DNA from: Symsagittifera roscoffensis | Lineage: Eukaryota > Xenacoelomorpha > Acoela > Convolutidae | Length of the DNA stretch: 64,000 nt | Assembly: GCF_963678635.1 (NCBI RefSeq) | Contig: NC_087069.1 | Coordinates: 53,418,251 to 53,482,250 of the forward strand | Reading direction: 5' to 3' | Shown: one piece after another, positions 19,527 to 31,249 of the stretch | Layout: every line of letters starts with the position of its first letter | How positions within the stretch are numbered: the stretch's first letter is position 1 | Translations under genes and position numbers: made by a program | Notes under the pieces: model-generated | What the model was told of the DNA's origin: nothing | What the model saw: the letters and a program-made list of their open reading frames with translations, nothing else | Database searches by the model: none

Positions 19527-19626
19527 AAACGTACACCGTCAAAAGATCCCTATTGTTTAAAGAAATTCCTGTTTGATTTATTAAACAGGTATTATGAATA
19601 ATGTTTTTTTTTCCAGATGAGATCTG

Positions 19627-19648
19627 GTTTTTTTTTTTTTTTTTTTTT
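19627..19648 (+). repeat. Poly-T run
   Basis: A run of about 21 T shortly after the inverted motif CCAGATGAGATCTGG, before the satellite starts. No gene. Confidence 0.8.
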
Positions 19649-19659
19649 GAGACGCTTTT

Positions 19660-22600
19660 TCGAAAAATTCGCTTTCCCAAAAAACTACCCGGCAGATTCT
19701 CATAAAAGTGGTACCAATGGATTCAATAGCGTTTCACCTACCTGCCTGCGTGAAATTTAGGGCAATTTTCACCCTACCCCAACCCCTACGGTCTTAGAAA
19801 AGCTTCACAACTCGGTACTTTTTTCACTTTTTGCCAATTTTTTCGTAAATTTTCGATTTCCTCAAAAACTACCCGTTTGAGATTTTGGATTAAGGCTTTA
19901 ATCGATAGACCAGGTTGTAGGAAACTCCCATGCACAAGCGGCTGGTCCCTAATTTGCTTAGGGGAAGAGCTATATACTTAGGAAAAGTCACTTTTTTGAT
20001 TTTTTTGCCTATTTTTTCGGAAGTTATCGATTTCCTCAAAAACTACCCATCCAGATTTAGAATTAAGGGTTTAATCGATAGACCAGGTTGTAGGAAACTC
20101 CCCTGCCCAAGCGGCTGGTCCCTAAGTTGCTTAGGGGAAGAGCTATAGACTTAGGAAAAAACACTTTTTTGATTTTTTTGCCTATTTTTTCGGAAATTAT
20201 CAATTTCCTCAAAAATTACCCATCCAGATTTGGAATTAAGGGTCTAATCGATAGACCAGGTTGTAGAAAACTCCCCCGCGCAAGCGGCTGGTCCTTAACT
20301 TGTTTAGGGGAAGAGCTATAGACTTAGGAAAAGTCACTTTTTTGACTTTTTTGGCCTTTTTTTCGGAAATTATCGATTTCCTCAAAACCTACCCATCCAG
20401 ATTTAGAATTAAGGGTTTAATCGATAGACCAGGTTGTAGGAAACTCCCCTGCCCAAGCGGCTGGTCCCTAATTTGCTTAGGGGAAGAGCTATAGACGTAG
20501 GAAAAGTCACTTTTTTGATTTTTTTGCCTATTTTTTCGGAAATTATCAATTTCCTCAAAAATTACCCATCCAGATTTGGAATTAAGGGTCTAATCGATAG
20601 ACCAGGTTGTAGAAAACTCCCCCGCGCAAGCGGCTGGTCCTTAACTTGTTTAGGGGAAGAGCTATAGACTTAGGAAAAGTCACTTTTTTGACTTTTTTGG
20701 CCTTTTTTTCGGAAATTATCGATTTCCTCAAAACCTACCCATCCAGATTTAGAATTAAGGGTTTAATCGATAGACCAGGTTGTAGGAAACTCTCCCGCAC
20801 AAGCGGCTGGTCCTAAATTTGCCTAGGGGAAGAGCTATAGACTTAGAAAAAGTCACTTTTTTGACTTTTTTGGCCTTTTTTTCCGGAAATTATCAATTTC
20901 CTCAAAAACTACCCATCCAGATTCGGAATTAAGGGTTTAATCGATAGACCAGGTTGTAGAAAACTCCCCTGCTTAAGCGGCTGGTCCCTAGTTTGCTTAG
21001 GGGAAGAGCTATAGACTTAGGAAAAGTCACTTTTTTGATTTTTTTGCCTATTTTTTCGGAAATTATCGATTTCCTCAAAAACTACCCATCCAGATTTAGA
21101 ATTAAGGGTCTAATCGATAGACCAGGTTGTAGAAAACTCCCCCGCGCAAGCGGCTGGTCCTGAACTTGCCTATGGGAAGAGCTATAGACTTAGAAAAAGT
21201 CACTTTTTTGACTTTTTTGGCCTTTTTTTCCGGAAATTATCAATTTCCTCAAAAACTACCCATTCAGATTTGGAATTAAGGGTTTAATCGATAGACCAGG
21301 TTGTAGGAAACTCCCCTGCCTAAGCGGCTGGTCCCTAATGTGCTTAGGGGAAGAGCTATAGACTTAGGAAAAGTCACTTTTTTGATTTTTTTGACTATTT
21401 TTTCGGAAATTATCCATTTCCTCAAAAACTACCCATCCAGATTTAGAATTAAGGGTTTAATCGATAAACCAGGTTGTAGGAAACTCTCCCGCACAAGCGG
21501 CTGGTCCTTAACTTGCCTAGGGGAAGAGCTATAGACTTAGAAAAAGTCACTTTTTTGACTTTTTTGGCCTTTTTTTCCGGAAATTATCAATTTCCTCAAA
21601 AACTACCCATCCAGATTTGGAATTAAGGGTTTAATCGATAGACCAGGTTGTAGGAAACTCCCCTGCCTAAGCGGCTGGTCCCTAATTTGCTTAGGGGAAG
21701 AGCTATAGACTTAGGAAAAGTCACTTTTTTGATTTTTTTGACTATTTTTTCGGAAATTATCCATTTCCTCAAAAACTACCCATCCAGATTTGGAATTAAG
21801 AGTTTAATCGATAGACCAGGTTGTAGGAAACTCCCCCTCACAAGCGGCTGGTCCTTAACTTGCCTAGGGTTAGAGATATAGACTTAGGAAAAGTCACTTT
21901 TTTGATTTTTTTGCCTATTTTTTCGGAAATTATCGATTTCCTCAAAAACTACCCATCCAGATTTGGAATTAAGGGTTTAATCGATAGACCAGGTTGTAGG
22001 AAACTCCCCCGCACAAGCGGCTGGTCCTTAACTTGCCTAGTGGAAGAGCTATACACTTAGGAAGAGTCAATTTTTCGGTTTTTAGGCCATTTTTTCAAAC
22101 TTTTTTCGATTTCTTCAAAAACTACCCATCCAGATTTGGGATTAAGGGTTTCATCGATAGACCAGGTTGTAGGAAACTCCCCTGCCCAAGCGGTTGGTCC
22201 CTAATTTGCTTAGGGGAAGAGCTATAGACTTAGGAAAAGTCACTTTTTTGATTTTTTTGCCCATTTTTTTGGAAATTATCGATTTCCTCAAGAACTACCC
22301 ATCCAGATTTGGGATTAAGGGTTTAATCGATAGACCAGATTGTAGGAAACTCCCCTGCCCAAGCGGCTGGTCCTTAACTTGCCTAAGGGAAGAGCTATAG
22401 ACTTAGGAAAAGTCACTTTTTTGACTTTTTGGCCTCTTTTTTCGAAAATTATCGATTTCCTCAAAAACAACCCATCCAAATTAAGAATTAAGGGTTTAAT
22501 CGATAGACCAGGTTGTAGGAAACCCCCTGCCCAAGCGGCAGGTCCCTAATTTGCTTAGGGGAAGAGCTATAGACTTAGGAAAAGTCACTTTTTTGATTTT

Positions 22601-24835
22601 TTTGCCTATTTTTTTTGGAAATTATCGATTTCCTCAAAAAGTACCCATCCAGATTTGGAATTAAGGGTTTAATCGATAGACCAGGTTGTAGGAAACTCTC
22701 CCGCACAAGCGGCTGGTCCTTAACTTGCCTAGGGGAAGAGCTATACACTTAGGAATAGTCAATTTTTTGGTTTTTAGGCCATTTTTTCAAACTTTTTCGA
22801 TTTCCTCAAAAACAACCCATCCAGATTATAAATTAAGGGTTTAATCGATAGACCAGGTTGTAGGAAACTCCCCTGCCCAAGCGGCTGGTCCCTAATTTGC
22901 TTAGGGTTAGAGATATAGACTTAGGAAAAGTCACTTTTTTGATTTTTTTGCCTATTTTTTCGGAAATTATCGATTTCCTCAAAAACTACCCATCCAGATT
23001 TGGAATTAAGGGTTTAATCGATAGACCAGGTTGTAGGAAACTCCCCCGCACAAGCGGCTGGTCCTTAACTTGCCTAGTGGAAGAGCTATACACTTAGGAA
23101 GAGTCAATTTTTCGGTTTTTAGGCCATTTTTTCAAACTTTTTTCGATTTCTTCAAAAACTACCCATCCAGATTTGGGATTAAGGGTTTCATCGATAGATC
23201 AGGTTGTAGGAAACTCCCCTGCCCAAGCGGTTGGTCCCTAATTTGCTTAGGGGAAGAGCTATAGACTTAGGAAAAGTCACTTTTTTTGATTTTTTTGCCC
23301 ATTTTTTTGGAAATTATCGATTTCCTCAAGAACTACCCATCCAGATTTGGGATTAAGGGTTTAATCGATAGACCAGATTGTAGGAAACTCCCCTGCCCAA
23401 GCGGCTGGTCCTTAACTTGCCTAAGGGAAGAGCTATAGACTTAGGAAAAGTCACTTTTTTGACTTTTTGGCCTCTTTTTTCGAAAATTATCGATTTCCTC
23501 AAAAACAACCCATCCAAATTAAGAATTAAGGGTTTAATCGATAGACCAGGTTGTAGGAAACTCCCCTGCCCAAGCGGCAGGTCCCTAATTTGCTTAGGGG
23601 AAGAGCTATAGACTTAGGAAAAGTCACTTTTTTGATTTTTTTGCCTATTTTTTTTTGGAAATTATCGATTTCCTCAAAAAGTACCCATCCAGATTTGGAA
23701 TTAAGGGTTTAATCGATAGACCAGGTTGTAGGAAACTCTCCCGCACAAGCGGCTGGTCCTTAACTTGCCTAGGGGAAGAGCTATACACTTAGGAATAGTC
23801 AATTTTTTGGTTTTTAGGCCATTTTTTCAAACTTTTTCGATTTCCTCAAAAATAACCCATCCAGATTAAGAATTAAGGGTTTAATCGATAGACCAGGTTG
23901 TAGGAAACTCCCCTGCCCAAGCGGCTGGTCCCTAATTTGCTTAGGGGAAGAGCTATAGACTTAGGAAAAGTCACTTTTTTGATTTTTTTGCCTATTTTTT
24001 TTGGAAATTATCGATTTCCTCAAAAAGTACCCATCCAGATTTGGAATTAAGGGTTTAATCGATAGACCAGGTTGTAGGAAACTCCCCCGCACAAGCGGCT
24101 GGTCCTTAACTTGCCTAGGGGAAGAGCTATACACTTAGGAATAGTCAATTTTTTGGTTTTTAGGCCATTTTTTCAAACTTTTTCGATTTCTTCAAAAACT
24201 ACCCATCCAGATTTGGGATTAAGGGTTTAATCGATAGACCAGGTTGTAGGAAACTCCCCTGCCCAAGCGGCTGGTCCCTAATTTGCTTAGGGGAAGAGCT
24301 ATAGACTTAGGAAAAGTCACTTTTTTGATTTTTTTGCCTATTTTTTTGGAAATTATCGATTTCCTCAAAAACTACCCATCCAGATTTGGAATTAAGGGTT
24401 TAATCGATAGACCAGGTTGTAGGAAACTCCCCCGCACAAGCGGCTGGTCCTTAACTTGCCTAGGGGAAGAGCTATAGACTTAGGAAAACTCACTTTTTTG
24501 ATTTTTTTGCCTATTTTTTTGGAAATTATCGATTTCCTCAAAAACTACCCATCCAGATTTGGAATTAAGGGTTTAATCGGTAAACCAGGTTGTAGGAAAC
24601 ACCCCCGCACAAGCGGCTGGTCCCTAATTTGCTTAGGGGAAGAGCTATAGCCTTAGGAAAAGTCACTTTTTTGATTTTTTTGCCTATTTTTTGGAAATTA
24701 TCGATTTCTTCAAAAACTACCCATCCAGATTTGGGATTTAGGGTTTAATCGATAGACCAGGTTGTAGGAAACTCCTCTGTCCAAGCGGCTGGTCCTTAAT
24801 TTGTCTCGGGGAAGAGCTGTACACTTAGGAAAAGT
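19660..24835 (+). repeat. 173-bp tandem satellite, ~29 monomers, higher-order organisation
   Basis: The period is 173 bases, with core blocks ATTTCCTCAAAAACTACCC, GGTTTAATCGATAGACCAGG, CAAGCGGCTGGTCC and GGGGAAGAGCTATAGACTTA. The first one or two units (19660-19900) are much more diverged, as is usual at array edges. Longer-range identity exists: 21860-22750 repeats at 22897-23790 (1037 bases, six monomers), and dimers of 346 bases repeat near 20127 and 20473. Each unit leaves a 64-codon frame open, but 173 is not a multiple of three, so these frames are not genes. Confidence 0.95.
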
Positions 24836-25370
24836 TTTTTTAAAAGTTTTTTGGCATTGGAACAAAGATTCAATATACTTATTGTGTGTATTTTTTTTAG
24901 ACAATGGAATCCGCTATGCTTACGTTTTCTCGCTTTTGCTTGGTGCTATTGGCTTTGTGTTGAGTTTTTTTGTATGGTTCGTAGAAGTCCGACGAGAAGT
25001 TGCACGAGTTACGCTAGTTCTCTTCAATCAGGTCGGTTTGTTCCAGAACGTTTTTGTGATGTCAGTTATATTCAACATATTATAGTCATATTTGCAATGC
25101 TTGGACAAAATTTAATTAATTCGAAAATTAAAGAGTCGTTAGAAAAATGAAAAATACTTTATTTCATTAATGTTAGCTGGTTTGTGAAACACACATTTCA
25201 CTTAATTCTAGTGAAGAATTATTCACATTGTTGAAGCATTGTGCATATGATTTTATTTTAAATATATTTAGCATGTAACCATGATTGATACGGTTTGCCT
25301 TGTCGCACTGTGAAAGGCCCGTTTAATGGGAGGTCATAAATTACTTAAAACATGGGCCAATTGATCAGTA
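24836..25370 (+). other. Unassigned sequence inside the Helentron-like element
   Basis: Two overlapping frames (24801-25085, 24851-25150) contain a few hydrophobic stretches and no recognised domain. The segment connects the satellite to the SGNH-like remnant. Confidence 0.4.
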
Positions 25371-25680
25371 CTACACCATTGTCATCTTGTGTGGAAGCAA
25401 TGATGTATTGAAAATGTCACCTGATGCGCTCATAGATCAATTCAGAGGTATCATTAAAAATCTGTACCTCTCACTTTAATCACTTATATACTTCAATTCT
25501 AGTCCTCAAAGGTGTATTAGAACAACGAGGAGGACGATTTTTTGTATGATCTCTCCTCCCCCGCCAGAACGACGTCTATCGGGCGCGGGCAGTCCTTGTA
25601 AATAGGGAACTTAAAAAGTTGTATGGTTCCGAAAACAATACCAATGAATGCATAAGCTTCTCTTTCACTTTTTTTAAGTA
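25371..25680 (+). pseudogene. SGNH/GDSL-hydrolase-like remnant
   Basis: One frame reads YTIVILCGSNDVLKMSPDAL, then IDQFRGIIKNLY, and stops. Another frame, after about 40 bases, reads VLKGVLEQRGGRFFV, a TGA, then SLLPRQNDVYRARAVLVNR and ELKKLYG. GSND matches the block III Gly-x-Asn-Asp of SGNH esterases, and the PR...YR.R...VN pattern is usual in the strand-helix part that follows. Such domains occur in some LINE ORFs and in host esterases. One in-frame stop and a frame change show decay. It lies inside the Helentron-like element, so it may be a captured fragment. Confidence 0.5.
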
Positions 25681-25882
25681 GGAAGGGCGCTATCAACTTG
25701 AGAAACCTGAAATTTTAAAACAATTTTAAAATAATCAATATTAAAATAATCAAACAGGTCTCTCCAGCTTTCAGCTGGGCCCCTAGTTTGGTTGAAACAG
25801 AAATTATTTTAACCATTGATGTGACCCAACATTTAAGTTCAAAAAGAAAAGCTAACGACCAAGAATTGATTCGTAAACTTAA

Positions 25883-26071
25883 ATGAATTCATCCTCCAGC
25901 ATTTCAGAAACAAAAGATTTGAGAATCATTCGTCGTTATTTCCCCAATCTGTCCAAATTTATCAATAAAGTTAAGAATCGTCGACCAGGTTCAAGGAAAA
26001 GGAAAGCAGATAAGCATAAATTTTCGCAAATGACAACAATCGAAGAATATTTAACGTTTCTTGGACCTTAG
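25883..26071 (+). pseudogene. Small basic ORF conserved in both arms (62 aa)
   Basis: It begins MNSSSSISETKDLRIIRRYF, has a basic middle (NRRPGSRKRKADKHKF) and ends TIEEYLTFLGP. The mirror sequence (59230-59440, minus) has a one-base insertion in an A-run that breaks the frame. It is probably the tail of a larger protein, perhaps the one whose piece is at 19326-19526, now separated by the 6.2-kb insertion. Family not recognised. Confidence 0.35.
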
Positions 26072-26619
26072 AAACCTTAAGTTTTTGTTTCAAAAGCAAA
26101 ATTTATTTTTAAGTTTTGTCTTGTAGTTTGTTGTTCTTCTGTTCCCTAGGTATAGAGAGTCGTAGGAGTCTTATGAGGAGCCTCTCGTCCGGTATATGGC
26201 GGCTACTTGAAAAAAATGTAATTTGATTGCGTCAATCAATGCTACATTTTTTAGTGCTCTAAGTTTTTAAAAAAATAATAAATAAACAAATTTTCCAAAT
26301 AGAGCTTGACCTCAGCCAGAAAAAAAACAATATTTACCATGCCAAAAAGAGCTGGAAACATATTTTTTGAATACCATGCCAAACGTACAGAATACGTAAG
26401 TACATAAGCGCGAATGATAGACCTGTTAAAATTGAAACAAACAATAAAAAGCCTACCAATTGTTTACAAAAAATCGTAGGGTAAAAAAGATAAACTTATA
26501 ACTTTGTCTATGCACAGCAACAACGCTGCTGAAACCATAAACCAGTTTGAGTGTTACCTAGGATCTGTCACTGCAAAAATGACTATTTATTAGTTCTCAC
26601 TAAAATTAACTTTGAAATT

Positions 26620-28350
26620 AAAACTCAAGAGGACCAGGTAGCAACTGCGCGAACCCCGACGCCAAGCGAATCTGTTCGTTTCAAGAAACCCTTCACACAG
26701 CGTTCTAAGATTGCATCGATTACTTCAAGTGACAATCAAAGAGAAGCAGCTCTTGCAAAATTTAGACGCGAGTAAGTTGAACGACAGGCAGAAGCGAAGC
26801 TTTGTTTGAAAAAGAAAGAGATCCATCTTTAGTTCATGCAGGGTCAACTTGAACTTTATGTGGTTGTAGAGGAAAGTCGTCAAAAGCTAGCCAAAGCAAC
26901 TATCGAAGAAGCTGAAAAATTGAGGACGCTTCTGAAATCAGTGGGCTTCGTCGTAGCACGTCGAATTGGCAATGGCCGTTCAGAAGAACCAAACGGTGGG
27001 ACACAGGACAAGAAGAAGTTGAGTGAACACTCAAATCCCAGCTCAGAAAAAAGTTCAACCCGTGACGACGGTCCAAACCTGCTTCTGATTTCTTGTCATT
27101 TTCAAGTATTGAACCGCCTTTCAGCAGGAATCTGACGATGATTCATAACTCTCATCCAAATGCTTACTATTTCTAAAACACTTATGTAAACTCACAGAGT
27201 GTTAACGTCCCTTTTAGGTCAGATACAAGTGCCAGCTTGCCAAATTCAAAGGTAAATAGAACGTATGAGCGGCAGGAACAGCTACCTTTGACTAAGTTAT
27301 ACGGCTACAACCCCTTGATGCAGAGTAGTTTTCATCAGTCTAATATCCCGACGAGTTCAATGCCTGTTGCTCAACAGACTTTTCTCCCCAAATACTTCTG
27401 CTATTGTTGTGACCAACCACCTCTACACACTAAAATTGGTCCCCTCAACCATTGAACAGTCACCCTCCACCCTAGCTCATATTATGTTACACAGCCATCG
27501 GTTGTTCAAACGTTCCTCAGCGGAGGAACAACTTTTTAGGTCGGTAATCCTAATGCTGTAATCGCTGCTACCTATTCGAAACCGTTAATGGCGCCATATA
27601 AAAATGAATGAAAAAATCTGCGCCAATTACGACTTCTGGAAGTAAATCAATCACTAATCAAGATCTAGCTGAATTCTTGACACTAAGCCAGAAGGGTCCC
27701 TTGCCTGTGTGGAAATTTTCTTCATTCGACGGAAATCCACTGCAGTGGCCTGAATGATTTGGTCAGTTCAAAAGCGCAATCGATGCAAAGGTAATGAGTG
27801 ATAATGTCAGACTGACATATCTCAAAATCCTCATTTCAGGCAAAGCGAAGTATGCAACTAACAAATTCGCATACAGTGGAAAATTCTACAAGGCCGCTTT
27901 GAAAACTCTGGAGAGGAATATCGGATAGCCACAAACAGTTGTGTCGGCTCATCTCGAAAAACTTGCGATTTTCCCCCTCTCAAATTATACTATTCAGAAA
28001 GCATTTTCAGGTTCGTTTCCTGTAAATCCAGTCTCGTCGCTGTGTCAAAATCGTTTGGCTATGAGTACTACTTAAAAAGTACATCCGTTTTGAATCAATT
28101 TATTTCAAAGTATCCTTCGAATATGAAAGAGTCGTGGTTTCTTCACTCTGTAAAGAGATGTTGGAGACAGCGAACTGTTTTATATTTTAATGAGTGGCTC
28201 CGCGACAAGGCTGATGCTCTTGAACTTAGGCTGAGGCAAATTAACTTATGTGAGCCAGTCAGAATAGGTCACAAACTGAGGATACTTCAAAGACTGGTTT
28301 CGATTAAAAAAAACCCACAAAGTTTTTGCCGCTGCTTCAAAAGTTGAAAA
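26620..28350 (+). pseudogene. BEL/Pao gag remnant
   Basis: The N-terminal coiled-coil part reads MQGQLELYVVVEESRQKLAK (26836 onward), preceded by SDNQREAALAKFRRE. The central domain contains FSSFDGNPLQWPE (27720-27757), then a TGA where the right-arm copy has an Arg codon. FGQFKSAIDAKVMSDNVRLT, FAYSGKFYKAALKTLERNIG and PQTVVSAHLEKLAIF follow. The C-terminal part at 28042-28347 includes NMKESWFLHSV. These are the usual conserved stretches of Pao-type Gag, which forms the virus-like particle. Several stops and frameshifts break it. Confidence 0.85.
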
Positions 28351-28639
28351 ACCATTTTATGCCCCGTGCCTCCAGTAAGAGGTTAAGCACCCACTCTGGA
28401 GTTGCTCTGTATTTAAGGAGAAAACCACGAGCCAACAAGTTCAGTTCTCGGCGCATAAAAGGTTGTGTTTTTCTTGCTTGCAATCTGACCACATAATCCG
28501 GAAATGTCCTAAAGCCCGCAAATGCATTAATTCTGTTTAATAAAGCACCCATAATGTCTTGTTTGATAGTGTTGAGAAAAATTTCAACGCAAGGCTTGGG
28601 AACAAGGAGGTTAACATTAGCAATAACACATGTCATTCA

Positions 28640-28910
28640 AATTCAAACAGTACCGCCCCACCAAACCGGATTAAACCCCAAACTTCGTCATCGAAAGTAA
28701 CCGGGTCGCCATCTTACAAGAAAATCACAAGACTCCTTCCTGTTATTCGATTGGAAATAGTCTCAAGCAAAGACGTGACCGCTGCTCTTGTATTGTGCGA
28801 TTCCTGTTGTACTCACTCATGGGTCTCGGCAGGCCTTGCACAGCGTTTAAGTTTAACTGGGCAAGTGATAGATATTCTGGTAAACGGCTTCAATTCGTTA
28901 TAATCCGTTT
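28640..28910 (+). pseudogene. BEL/Pao aspartic protease remnant
   Basis: The frame reads LLPVIRLEIVSSKDVTAAL, VLCDSCCTHSWVS and LAQRLSLTGQVIDILVNGFN. This is the Pao-type retropepsin core, in which the catalytic aspartate lies in LCDS rather than the usual DTG. The right-arm mirror is at about 56420-56700. Confidence 0.7.
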
Positions 28911-29164
28911 CCACGTAACAAGACGAAGTGAACGTGTTTGCCAAATTCCACCACCATTGAATACTCGTTTATGGTTAAGCCGTTTCTAAAAGACAGTCTG
29001 AACGTTGGTTCCGAAACCATTAAATTTCCATTCCTGTAAGACAGGTTTCCACATCTGCATCCAAAAAATCCTATTGTCTACAACTACTCGAGGTTGAGAT
29101 GATATTGGAACAGGATGTCTTTCATGCATTTAAGCCTCTCGAATACTTCCAAGGAGGAAATCAA

Positions 29165-29985
29165 AATACTCCTGGCGCTGTCCGTATGCCCAACGGCTGG
29201 GTTCTCAGTGGCTCGCTTCCCTCACCAATAGTGTTCGAGACACCAATTTCAAGTGTACTAATGAATACGTAGCACTTGCCGACCAAGTGAAGAAATGGTA
29301 CGAGCCAGAAACATATGGCACGTTCAAACAAGCTGATCCTCATTCCGCAGCTGATAAACGTGCTCAGAAAATTCTCGATTCTACCACGCTTCATGATGGC
29401 AGCCGTTATGTTGTCGGGATGCTCCGGGTTGAAGACAACATTCATCTTCCCTATAAATTCAAACCTGGAAACTCGATATGCATCAGATATCCGAGGCGAT
29501 GTAGAGAAGAGTTACGTAGCCCCCGTTAGCTCTATTGACTCAAAAAAACTCGTTCGGACCGAGAATTATACGTTCCGCACTACTCAGTTTCAAACCCGAA
29601 CAAACAGGCAAAAATTTGCGGGTTTTGAACGGTGCTTCTTGTTGGCCCAGATCTACTGCAGAAACTGTTAATCGTTTTAATGCACTTCAAAGAGAACAAA
29701 TACGCAGTTTCCAAAGATATCAAAGGCATGTTTATGGTTACTAGAAAACGATCAACGTTTCTTGCGTTTTTTTGTGGCGGGAAAACCCCACATCACATGT
29801 GAGTGTTTTTCAATATACAAGGCATTTATATGGAGCAAAAGACTCTCTGACATGTGCTTATTATGCTCTTTGCCGAAAAGCCGACGACAACCAAAATCGT
29901 TATCCCAAAGCCGTTTACGCCGTGCTAAACAATTTTTATATGAATGACTACCTTGGGTCTGTGAAAAGTCGGAAACTTCAATAAC
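29165..29985 (+). pseudogene. BEL/Pao reverse transcriptase remnants
   Basis: Most of RT is missing or scrambled. The best piece (29772-29984) reads SVFQYTRHLYGAKDSLTCAY, then YAVLNNFYMNDYLGSV. The catalytic YxDD reads YMND, so the first aspartate of the pair is Asn. The pieces at 29240-29530 read HSAADKRAQKILDSTT and NIHLPYKFKPGN, typical of Pao RT starts. The right arm lacks about 1.34 kb here (29235-30575). Confidence 0.75.
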
Positions 29986-30574
29986 GTTAAGTCGCACTTT
30001 AGTTGAACTGCTTAAGTTGGATGGGGTTTAATCATACAAAATTTATTAGCAACATTCCATATTTGTTTTTGAAAACAAAATCCCCCTAAAACCAGCGCTA
30101 ACAACAGTAAGGAATTTTTTTCGCTGCGATTAATCCGGAAATCGCATCGCATGTTCTCGGTCTCAAATGGGACCACGTCACCGATACTTTGTCTGTGAGC
30201 AGAGGAGTTAACCCGCGAACTCAAAGGCTCTGTTACACAGCGATCGGTTCTTAGTTCCGTGTCCTCCATGTTCGACCCCATATGTCTTATATCCCCGTAC
30301 CCGTACGCGCACGAAAGATATCTGGCGATTGAGTGGTCAAAAGTGGGACGATCCCCTGCCGCAGATTCACTGAATGGCACTCCGGCTTGCCAATTTAAGA
30401 ACAGCTCACAATACCTCGTTGCTATTTTGATTTTACAGTAGATGAAGTTGAACTGCATATGTTTGGTGATAGCTCATTGGACTTTTTCTGTTCTATAGCA
30501 TTCCTTCGCTCTCAGTAAAACACCTATTCCAAATGCCAACTTGCGTTTGTCTTTGGTAAAGCAAGAGTACCAAT

Positions 30575-31110
30575 GAAGGCGCTCTCATTTCCGAAGTTGG
30601 AACTTCAAGCTGCACTTTAGGCTACTCTTCTGAAAGATGATATCGAGAAAGCTCTGACCCTGAGTATTTCCAAAGTGTTCAAGTGGACTGACATCACTAC
30701 AGTCCTTCAGTGGTTAAACTCGACGAGCAAACAGCCCGTGTTTGTAGCCAATCGAGTAGCCGAGATTCTGGAGTCGGCATCAATTGACCAATGGTTCCAT
30801 GTTTTGAGTGGAGACAACCCCGCTGACACTGGAACTAGAGTTATAACTGCTGACTTATTCAAGCAAAGCAGTTGGGTGGTCAACGGCCCTTCCTTTATGA
30901 AAACTTCTGTTTGACCTTTCAATCCAAACAGGGAAGTTACTGAGAAAATTGGCCGAGATGGTCCGGTCTACGATCTGAATGAGGTTTTAGAGGTCGCTCC
31001 AAATTTTTCGTGCACTGCAGGTTCGACTGACTTTGCCTTCCCTTGGGAGGAGTATAGATCGTTCTCCAAAATAGAGCGGATGGTCGCATATATCTTGAGA
31101 CTCTGACCTA
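30575..31110 (+). pseudogene. BEL/Pao RNase H remnant
   Basis: LSFPKLELQAAL, then ALTLSISKVFKWTDITTVLQ, WLNSTSKQPVFVANRVAEIL and SGDNPADTGTR mark the RNase H-like part that degrades RNA in the hybrid. A stop (TAG) interrupts after QAAL. The N-terminal region of the integrase polyprotein follows. Confidence 0.75.
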
Positions 31111-31249
31111 GGCATAGGCTGACAGATAGCCAGATAAGGCCATAATTGATCCGGTCGAACTTGTTCTTGCAGAGGAAAAACTTTTGCAACTTTCGCAGTC
31201 ACAGTCAATCCCAGCTGATAGTAAAAAATTAGCAGCTGAAAAACATGTG

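Larger units (their letters stand above)
19567..25786 (+). mobile_element. Helentron/Helitron-like insertion (6.2 kb) carrying a satellite array
   Basis: The right arm lacks exactly this segment: its reverse complement near 59521 reads AGAAATTTGATTGAAACAG, while here AGAAAT is followed by TCCTGTTTG and CCCCTAG by TTTGGTTGAAACAG. No target duplication is needed to explain this. The 5' end starts TC and has the hairpin arms CCTGTTT (19568-19574) / AAACAGG (19583-19589). AAACAGG occurs again near the 3' end (25752-25758). The 3' end has a hairpin CCAGCT-TTC-AGCTGG (25764-25778), then CTAG (25783-25786) followed by host T. These are features of rolling-circle elements, and TT insertion with subterminal inverted repeats suggests the Helentron type. 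No Rep/helicase gene was found, so it is non-autonomous. Confidence 0.6.

Noticed and set aside
19930-24650. A series of 64-residue plus-strand frames repeated every 173 bases (…RAIDLGKVTFLIFLPIF…)
   Set aside because: They are the same satellite monomer read again in each unit. The period is not a multiple of three, so the frames cannot join. No gene signals.
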